Shown: positions 6,201 through 10,665 of the stretch, in pieces
Numbering within the stretch: the stretch's first letter is position 1
How the letters are laid out: each line of letters begins with the position of its first letter
From: Nitrososphaerota archaeon
GTDB taxonomy: Archaea; Thermoproteota; EX4484-205; JAAOZO01
Assembly (NCBI GenBank): GCA_011605715.1
Contig: JAAOZO010000145.1
Coordinates: forward strand, 1 to 10,665
Direction of reading: 5' to 3'
DNA length: 10,665 nucleotides
Position numbers and translations under genes: made by a program
The notes under the pieces: generated by a model
The model's input: the letters and a program-made list of their open reading frames with translations, nothing else
Told to the model about the DNA's origin: nothing
Database searches by the model: none

Positions 6201-6779
6201 TTAAGCTTTAGACGACATCGAACAGCCAAAGAAGTTGCAAAGAACCTTTTCTAAGTATGCTAGCAAAGAAATAGAGCTTTCAAAGCTTGACTTTAGATTT
6301 AAGAATGGGTTAGCAAAACACTCAAGTTCTATTGAAATTGTAGGCTCCTTAAGCTGTAGCTCAGGAGCACCATACAATCCTGGACCCTCTTTCGAGTTAT
6401 GAATGTAGCTTACTTCAAGTCTTTGTACGTCGATTGCTTTAATTTTTTTAAGCAACTCATTGTCTGTATTTAGTAGTTCTTCTAAACTTTCGAGTTCAGT
6501 AACGTTTGTTACAAACCTCATTTTTTTACCGGACAAAAAAGAGCTTTTAAGCTCAAGAAACATAATGCTACCAAAGTTAGAGTTAAGTTCCTTTTCTAAT
6601 GCTAAAAGTCTCACTAGAAGTATAGAAACTTTGAAAGGGGAATCTCTTATGTTTCTTAAAGTTAGAAAAACGTTGTTGGGCTTTACTTTTGGTTTAAGCT
6701 TTAAGAAATAGTATTGGCCATTAATGTCAACTTCGTCAACAAGCTCTTTAAGTTGTGCTAGCTCTTTAGGAAAGCTCAT
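6201..6779 (-). CDS. Hypothetical protein, 192 residues
   Basis: I do not recognise this protein. It has no signal peptide or membrane helix and so is probably cytoplasmic. The N-terminal part has a charged helix (ELAQLKELVDEVD) then short strands (YYFLKLKPKVK, NVFLTLRNI). A middle helix (LLVRLLALEKELN) and strands (SIMFLELKS, MRFVTNVTEL) follow. The C-terminus carries LEVSYIH, a strand ISIELECFANPF, and a final helix ending CNFFGCSMSSKA with two of its three Cys. The alternating pattern suggests a compact alpha/beta fold, possibly with two similar halves, but I cannot prove a repeat. The ATG is supported by a TATA box at 6808-6817, giving a leader of about eight bases. It lies 60-70 bases upstream of the aminopeptidase gene and may or may not be cotranscribed with it. 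Confidence 0.65.
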   Translation of the reverse strand: MSFPKELAQLKELVDEVDINGQYYFLKLKPKVKPNNVFLTLRNIRDSPFKVSILLVRLLALEKELNSNFGSIMFLELKSSFLSGKKMRFVTNVTELESLEELLNTDNELLKKIKAIDVQRLEVSYIHNSKEGPGLYGAPELQLKEPTISIELECFANPFLNLKSSFESSISLLAYLEKVLCNFFGCSMSSKA

Positions 6780-6807
6780 CTACGAAGCTAAGAAAAAGAA
6801 GACTTAC

Positions 6808-6817
6808 TATTTAAAAG
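6808..6817 (-). promoter_or_regulatory. TATA box of the 192-residue hypothetical gene
   Basis: CTTTTAAATA on the minus strand is centred about 34 bases before the ATG at 6779, giving a leader of about eight bases. It shares a 134-base divergent region with the threonine-synthase-like gene promoter. Confidence 0.45.
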
Positions 6818-6882
6818 TTATTTCTAAAAAGATCTCATACTACAATGAACTTTAATTAGTTTACTTTTCAATAACCAAAAGA

Positions 6883-6890
6883 GATAAAAC
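6883..6890 (+). promoter_or_regulatory. Likely TATA box of the threonine-synthase-like gene
   Basis: GATAAAAC is centred about 27 bases before the ATG at 6914, consistent with a leaderless transcript. No Shine-Dalgarno motif precedes the start. Confidence 0.35.
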
Positions 6891-6913
6891 GTCCTTTAAG
6901 TTACCTTTAAGAA

Positions 6914-8026
6914 ATGAGTTTTAGTGTAATTTGTAGTAGATGCAGCAACTATAGGAGAATGGCAACAGAATGGAAGTGCAGTTGTGGTGCTCCTTTTAAA
7001 GTTGTACTTCAAGAGAAATTTAAAAAAGAAAAAATAATTAGAAGCAACAGATCGTTATGGCGGTATTTTCACTTTTTTCCTTATGTTAGAAAGGAAAAAA
7101 TTGTTAGCTTAGGGGAAGGATGGACTCCTCTAGTAAGGGTAAAGGAGAACTTATGGTTTAAGCTTGATTACCTTATGCCAACTGGATCATTCAAAGATAG
7201 AGGCTCTTCTGTTTTAATCTCAGGGCTACTTTCTGAAATTTCAGAAGTAAGTGGCATTTCTGAAGACTCTTCAGGCAATGCGGGAGCATCAATTTCAGCT
7301 TATTGTGCAAGAGCTGGAATAAAATCAAAGATCTACGTGCCAGAAAAAGCTTCTGGACAAAAAATGCTACAAATATTAAGCTATGGTGCTCAAGTATTTA
7401 AAGTTAGGGGTTCTAGAGAAGAGGTTTCAAAGAAGGCTCAAGAAGTAGATGAAGGCTATATTTATGCTGGTCATGCGTGGCACCCATACTTTAGAGATGG
7501 GATTAGAACATTAGCTTATGAAATAGCAGAACAAACAAGATGGAAAAACTTCGACTATGTTTACCTTCCAGTTTCCTCTGGAACTCTTTTACTTGGATTT
7601 ATGGACGGAGAAAAACATATGTATGACTCAGGAATAATAGATTCAATCCCGAGGGTTGTTGCATCACAGACAACGCAAGTTTCCCCAGTATACCACAAAT
7701 TAAGAAACCTCCCATATTCGCCACCATTAGAAGTTAATACAGTAGCAGATGCATTAGTAAGTACAAATCCTCCTTTGTTAGAAGAAATGGTAAATACTTT
7801 AAAAGCAATGAATGGAGATGCAGAAGTTGTTAGTGAAGAGGAAATATTGAATGCTCATAACTTACTTGCAAAGAGTGGATTTTATGTTGAACCAAGTTCT
7901 GCTGTAGCGTTTGCAGCCTACCTAAAACATTTAAGAGAAGGAACAACTAATAAAAATAAAAGGGCATTAGTTGTGCTAACTGGAATAGGTCTAAAGTCTC
8001 AACTTCTTAACGAAAACTATCTTTAG
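6914..8026 (+). CDS. Threonine-synthase-like PLP-dependent enzyme with N-terminal zinc ribbon
   Basis: The 370-residue protein has a small zinc ribbon formed by Cys7 and Cys10 (CSRC) and Cys22 and Cys24 (KCSCG), followed by a fold-type II PLP domain. LGEGWTPL at 66-73 precedes the Schiff-base lysine, Lys94, in PTGSFKDRG. DSSGNAGAS at 118-126 is the substrate/phosphate loop, PVSSGTLLLG at 219-228 the PLP-phosphate loop, and TGIGLK at 356-361 the C-terminal signature, where many threonine synthases have TG(H/N)GLK. Threonine synthase converts O-phospho-L-homoserine to threonine. Archaea often carry several paralogues of this layout, some annotated only as PLP-dependent lyases, so the substrate is not certain. 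No threonine-pathway gene adjoins it. The ATG is supported by a TATA box 27 bases upstream. It converges on the sugar operon. Confidence 0.8.
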   Translation: MSFSVICSRCSNYRRMATEWKCSCGAPFKVVLQEKFKKEKIIRSNRSLWRYFHFFPYVRKEKIVSLGEGWTPLVRVKENLWFKLDYLMPTGSFKDRGSSVLISGLLSEISEVSGISEDSSGNAGASISAYCARAGIKSKIYVPEKASGQKMLQILSYGAQVFKVRGSREEVSKKAQEVDEGYIYAGHAWHPYFRDGIRTLAYEIAEQTRWKNFDYVYLPVSSGTLLLGFMDGEKHMYDSGIIDSIPRVVASQTTQVSPVYHKLRNLPYSPPLEVNTVADALVSTNPPLLEEMVNTLKAMNGDAEVVSEEEILNAHNLLAKSGFYVEPSSAVAFAAYLKHLREGTTNKNKRALVVLTGIGLKSQLLNENYL

Positions 8027-8037
8027 AAATAACACCT

Positions 8038-8058
8038 AAAAAATAAAAAAGAAAAAAA
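8038..8058 (-). terminator. T-rich terminator of the sugar operon
   Basis: Read on the minus strand, three runs of six or seven T separated by single bases begin ten bases after the dehydrogenase stop codon. Runs of T without a strong hairpin are the usual archaeal termination signal. Confidence 0.6.
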
Positions 8059-8067
8059 CCAAGAAAT

Positions 8068-9222
8068 TTAGAACTTTATTGTAACACGTTTTCCAGTTTC
8101 TGCTGACTCTAGAATTGCATCAAGAATTACTGCATTTTTATACCCATCTTCAAACGTTGCACCATATGGCTCTATTTTCTTGTCATTAACTATTGCATCT
8201 ATAAAGTGATAAACCTCGTTTATGAATGTATGCTCCCATCCAATTATGTGGCCTGATGGCCAATAGTGAGAAATATATGGATGATCCTTTTCAGTAACTA
8301 AGATTTCACTCCAGCCTAGTGTCTTTGCTTCTCCATCTGCGGAATAGAATCTTAGTTCATTCAATCTTTCTAAGTTGAACTCTATTGAACCCTTCTCTCC
8401 GTTGATTTCAAAGTTATTGTAGTTCTTCCTTCCTGTTGCAAATCTAGAAGCTTCAAATGTACCTATTGCACCGTTTTCAAATTCCAAGACTGCGGCAAAG
8501 GCATCTTCAACAGTTACTTCTCCTTTCTTGGTTGGATCTTCTGGCAAAGGCCGTTCGTTTATGAAAGTTCTTGTAACTGCAGAAACCGCAGTAACTTCTC
8601 CTAAGATAAACCTAGCAAGGTCAATTATATGGCTTCCCAAGTCTCCTAGAGGTCCACTTCCAGCCTTTTCTTTAACAAGTCTCCAAACTAGGGGGAAGTT
8701 TGGGTCTACGATCCAGTCTTGAAGGTACCTTGCTCTAAAGTGGTATATTCTTCCTAGTTTTCCAGACCTAACAATTTCCCTTGCTAGAACAACTGCAGGA
8801 ACAAAGCGGTAATTAAAAGCAACCATTGTTTTTACAGAACTTCTCCTTGCTACTTCGAACATCTCCTTAGCTTCCTTGCTGTTTCTAGCTAAAGGTTTCT
8901 CGCAAAGAACATGCTTTCCTGCTTCTATTGCTGCAATTGATGGCTCAGCATGCATATCGTTTGGAAGAGAGTTATCTAAGATTTCTACTTCTTTATCTTT
9001 AATTACTTCTCTCCAGTCTGTTGTATACCTTTTAAAACCAAAATTTTCAGCAGCTTCTTTCACTTTACTTTCAGTTCTTCCAAATATTGTTATAAGCTCT
9101 GGAATTGCTGGAGCTGGCCAGAAGAAGTGAGGCATATCTTTGAAAGCATGAGAATGTGCTTTACCCATGAAGGCATAACCAAGTAAGCCAACTCCAATCT
9201 TCTTAGTCATTTTTACCACCAT
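8068..9222 (-). CDS. Gfo/Idh/MocA family sugar or polyol dehydrogenase
   Basis: The 384-residue protein oxidises or reduces a sugar, polyol or sugar derivative with NAD(P) in the cytoplasm. A Rossmann domain starts at residues 9-21 (IGVGLLGYAFMGK). CEKPLA at 107-112 supplies the conserved lysine (Lys109), and GDLGSHIIDLARF at 193-205 gives the catalytic Asp/His pair seen in the family. A tail with SHYWPSGHIIGWEHTFINE (318-336) follows the second domain. Length fits the family. The ATG at 9222 overlaps the end of the isomerase gene by ten bases and has GAGGT six bases upstream, matching two other genes here. A second ATG at 9210 with GGTGGT four bases before it is the alternative. Overlap implies cotranscription and translational coupling. 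The substrate, perhaps an inositol- or glucose-type compound, is not determined. Confidence 0.88.
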   Translation of the reverse strand: MVVKMTKKIGVGLLGYAFMGKAHSHAFKDMPHFFWPAPAIPELITIFGRTESKVKEAAENFGFKRYTTDWREVIKDKEVEILDNSLPNDMHAEPSIAAIEAGKHVLCEKPLARNSKEAKEMFEVARRSSVKTMVAFNYRFVPAVVLAREIVRSGKLGRIYHFRARYLQDWIVDPNFPLVWRLVKEKAGSGPLGDLGSHIIDLARFILGEVTAVSAVTRTFINERPLPEDPTKKGEVTVEDAFAAVLEFENGAIGTFEASRFATGRKNYNNFEINGEKGSIEFNLERLNELRFYSADGEAKTLGWSEILVTEKDHPYISHYWPSGHIIGWEHTFINEVYHFIDAIVNDKKIEPYGATFEDGYKNAVILDAILESAETGKRVTIKF

Positions 9223-10178
9223 GGTTTAACCTCTGGAGGCTCTACATTAACTAAAGGCTTTAAGTATGCAACTGCTTGCTCAACACCAGACTTTCTGCTA
9301 AAGCATGGATCCTCATGTTCTACGCTAAGAACGTAGTTGTAACCAACTTCAAGTAGCGCAGTTATTACTTTTCTCCAAGGCACATCGCCCCAACCAATCG
9401 TTCTAAATCTTACAGCCCTTGCAATTTGATTCCAAGGACCAGTTATTAGTACACCCGTTCTTGAAGCACTATGCTTAACTACTTCAACGTCCTTTGCATG
9501 AACATGATAAATCCTTTCGTTTAGTTCGTAGATGAATTGAACTGGATCCATCTGTTGCCAAACTAGGTGAGAAGGATCATAGTTAAACCCTAAAGCTTTG
9601 TGATTGTCGACAACTTTAAGTAGTGTTTTTGCAGTATCTAGGTTGTAGTTTAGCTCCTGAGGATGAGTTTCAAAAGCAATTTTTATTCCATGATCTTTTG
9701 CATAGTCTAAAATTGGAAGCCATTTTTCTTTAAACAGATCTAGGTAGCTTTCCCAGACCTTTTGATTTCCTGGAGGATAACCATACCACTTGCCCCACTC
9801 CGGAACTCCAGTAAAAGAATTAACAACAGGAACTTCTAGTGTAGCTGCTGCCTCAATAGTCTTTTTTAGCCTTTCAATGCCATACTTTGATTTCTCCTCT
9901 GGAGTTCCTTTAAACCACTCATCCGTTGAAGGATCATGCGGTCCAAGTACAAGCTGCCCCTCTAGGTGGTTGCTTAAAGCAGAAATTATGAGACCGTATT
10001 TCTCTACTGTACTTTTATACTCAGAAGCCCCACCCTTTATGATCTTTTCTATGTCAATATGGTTGCTCCCTTTCCATGCTGCAATTTCAACTGCTTGGTA
10101 GCCGATAGACGAAACATATTCTAGCGTTTTTTCTAACGGTTGGTCGTTGTACAAAGCTAAGAATATGCCCACTTTCAT
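9213..10178 (-). CDS. Sugar phosphate isomerase/epimerase (xylose isomerase-like TIM barrel)
   Basis: The 321-residue protein belongs to the AP endonuclease 2 / xylose isomerase-like TIM-barrel family, which includes inosose dehydratases, keto-sugar epimerases and hydroxypyruvate isomerases. The expected metal ligands are visible: Glu170 in IAFETHP, Asp201 with His204 in NYDPSHLVWQ, His227 in YHVHAKD and Glu287 in LSVEHED. MKVGIFLALY at the start and GYQAVEIAAW at 26-35 are barrel strands one and two. No signal peptide is present. It is the first gene of a minus-strand operon, with TATA box and Shine-Dalgarno site upstream and the dehydrogenase start inside its last codons. The pair probably acts in sequence on one substrate, as IolE- and IolG-type enzymes do in inositol breakdown, but the actual sugar is unknown. 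Confidence 0.87.
   Translation of the reverse strand: MKVGIFLALYNDQPLEKTLEYVSSIGYQAVEIAAWKGSNHIDIEKIIKGGASEYKSTVEKYGLIISALSNHLEGQLVLGPHDPSTDEWFKGTPEEKSKYGIERLKKTIEAAATLEVPVVNSFTGVPEWGKWYGYPPGNQKVWESYLDLFKEKWLPILDYAKDHGIKIAFETHPQELNYNLDTAKTLLKVVDNHKALGFNYDPSHLVWQQMDPVQFIYELNERIYHVHAKDVEVVKHSASRTGVLITGPWNQIARAVRFRTIGWGDVPWRKVITALLEVGYNYVLSVEHEDPCFSRKSGVEQAVAYLKPLVNVEPPEVKPWW
9229..9233 (-). promoter_or_regulatory. Shine-Dalgarno site of the dehydrogenase
   Basis: GAGGT on the minus strand lies six bases before the ATG at 9222, inside the last codons of the isomerase gene. It is the main reason for choosing that start over the ATG at 9210. Confidence 0.6.
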
Positions 10179-10184
10179 CTTCTT

Positions 10185-10189
10185 TCACC
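10185..10189 (-). promoter_or_regulatory. Shine-Dalgarno site of the isomerase
   Basis: GGTGA on the minus strand lies six bases before the ATG at 10178, matching the 3' end of archaeal 16S rRNA and fixing this start. Confidence 0.6.
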
Positions 10190-10210
10190 GCTTATCAACA
10201 ATATTTTTTG

Positions 10211-10219
10211 AAAATATAA
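10211..10219 (-). promoter_or_regulatory. TATA box of the sugar operon
   Basis: TTATATTTT on the minus strand is centred about 37 bases before the isomerase ATG, predicting a leader of about 12 bases that just includes the Shine-Dalgarno site. Confidence 0.5.
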
Positions 10220-10258
10220 GCTTTTACTAGTTCAACTACTTAATCTTAGAGTTCTGAG

Positions 10259-10378
10259 TTACGTAGTCTTTTGACTTTCGTAGCTCTTGGAATTCATTAG
10301 CTTAGGGCTTTTCTTGAGTTCATTGAAGCCCTCATCAGCCTCATCCTCTGTCAGGGTGAACCCACTCCAAGTCATCAT
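10259..10378 (-). CDS. Short acidic ORF next to a palindrome (doubtful)
   Basis: Thirty-nine codons beginning MMTWSGFTLTEDEADEGFNE, hydrophilic and charged, lie on the minus strand with the palindrome directly against the start codon. There is no clear TATA box or Shine-Dalgarno site. It overlaps the broken plus-strand frame, so at most one of the two is real. I recognise no family. Confidence 0.15.
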   Translation of the reverse strand: MMTWSGFTLTEDEADEGFNELKKSPKLMNSKSYESQKTT

Positions 10379-10454
10379 AGGCTCTTCGAAGAGCCTCAAA
10401 CTTGAAGAAAGCTACGACCTTAAGGTTTTTCAGTACTTCGTCTTTATTTTTTAG
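10301..10454 (+). pseudogene. Decayed gene fragment, possibly HEPN-like (weak)
   Basis: From 10301 a frame opened only by an upstream stop reads LRAFLEFIEALISLILCQGE then PTPSHHRLFEEPQT to a TGA at 10403-10405. Another frame continues as SLKLEESYDLKVFQYFVFIF to a TAG at 10452. A one-base indel near 10388-10397 would join them into a continuous amphipathic, helix-rich stretch of about 50 residues, which is why I think it is a broken gene. There is no start codon in this piece. The pattern of a hydrophobic helix, SHHRLFEE, then YDLKVFQYF loosely recalls HEPN-type helical proteins, but this is only an impression. Confidence 0.25.
10379..10396. repeat. Perfect 18-base palindrome
   Basis: AGGCTCTTCGAAGAGCCT is identical to its reverse complement. 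It could bind a dimeric regulator or form a short hairpin in RNA. It is G+C-richer than its surroundings. Confidence 0.7.
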
Positions 10455-10665
10455 TTTACTTAGACACCAATGTTTTCTCATTCTTAAGTTTACTATTTGA
10501 AAACTGATGACAACGGCTTACTTCAGGTAACAAATTAGGAACAACATACAGCAAGAACTTTACAATAAGAATAATGAAAAAAGACAACGCAGTTATTCTT
10601 GGAATAAATCATAAACTGGAAATTTGAATTGAAACTACGTTAACTGAATGCGGATTGAGCAATAA

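Larger units (their letters stand above)
10220..10665. other. Gene-free tail with palindrome and decayed reading frames
   Basis: Upstream of the sugar-operon promoter I find no intact gene on either strand. The stretch holds a broken frame (10301-10454), an 18-base palindrome (10379-10396), a 39-codon minus-strand ORF (10259-10378) and, from about 10455 on, only short frames with frequent stops. No tRNA, CRISPR array or IS ends are evident. It may be a gene graveyard or the flank of a mobile element lying outside the window. Confidence 0.5.

Noticed and set aside
6343..6367. Imperfect hairpin with GCTCCT and AGGAGC arms
   Set aside because: It is inside the 192-residue hypothetical gene, imperfectly paired, and not followed by a T run.
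7231..7246. Perfect 16-base palindrome TTCTGAAATTTCAGAA
   Set aside because: It lies within the threonine-synthase-like coding region in a Ser/Glu-rich stretch (LLSEISEVSGISED) where repeated codons easily create such symmetry.
9790..10101. Plus-strand 103-codon frame
   Set aside because: It is opposite the isomerase/epimerase gene, whose metal ligands and ribosome site are evident.
10419..10431. Thirteen-base match (CTTAAGGTTTTTC) to the left end of the IS element at 3638-3650
   Set aside because: The match does not extend on either side, is AT-rich, and no second end is found, so a second IS copy is not supported.
10505..10530. TGATGA as box C of a C/D guide RNA
   Set aside because: No CTGA box D occurs at a suitable distance and no internal C'/D' pair is present.
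10618..10640. GAATTGAAAC motif resembling the end of a crenarchaeal CRISPR repeat
   Set aside because: It occurs once only, with no regularly spaced copies in the window.

Overview
The window looks like a thermophilic archaeon of the Thermoproteota (crenarchaeal) type. The evidence is a low G+C content, AT-rich TATA boxes about 25 bases upstream of several start codons (leaderless or nearly leaderless genes), a TET-type M42 aminopeptidase, a DUF996 membrane protein, a stand-alone ParB-like protein, and a broken IS6-type insertion sequence resembling those of Sulfolobales. The genus cannot be fixed from sequence alone.

Left part (1-3517). A partial dehydrogenase gene of the DapB / 2,4-diaminopentanoate dehydrogenase type runs off the left edge on the minus strand. 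It shares a short divergent promoter region with a DUF996 membrane protein gene on the plus strand. A ParB/sulfiredoxin-fold gene follows on the plus strand and converges, with only 16 bases between stops, on a minus-strand gene for a cytoplasmic transglutaminase-like protein with an intact Cys-His-Asp triad.

Middle (3518-6779). An insertion sequence of about 720 bp (3629-4348) has perfect 15-base terminal inverted repeats. Its transposase is broken by at least two frameshifts, so it is probably dead unless a partner acts on it. Then come three minus-strand genes, each with its own likely promoter: an anchored extracytoplasmic protein of unknown function, an M42 aminopeptidase with all metal ligands, and an unrecognised 192-residue protein.

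Right part (6914-10178). A zinc-ribbon threonine-synthase-like PLP enzyme on the plus strand converges on a two-gene minus-strand operon: a TIM-barrel sugar isomerase/epimerase followed, with a 10-base overlap, by a Gfo/Idh/MocA dehydrogenase. These two probably act in sequence on one sugar or polyol, whose identity is not evident. The operon has a TATA box, Shine-Dalgarno sites before both genes and a T-rich terminator.

Right tail (10179-10665). No intact gene is visible beyond the isomerase promoter. The tail holds an 18-base perfect palindrome, a broken reading frame that a single indel at that palindrome would rejoin, and a 39-codon ORF on the other strand starting right next to it.

I see no clear new multi-gene defence or mobile system. 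The most unusual points are the stand-alone ParB-like protein, the cytoplasmic transglutaminase, the sugar operon of unknown substrate, the inverted repeat at the 5' end of the transposase gene, and the palindrome in the gene-free tail.
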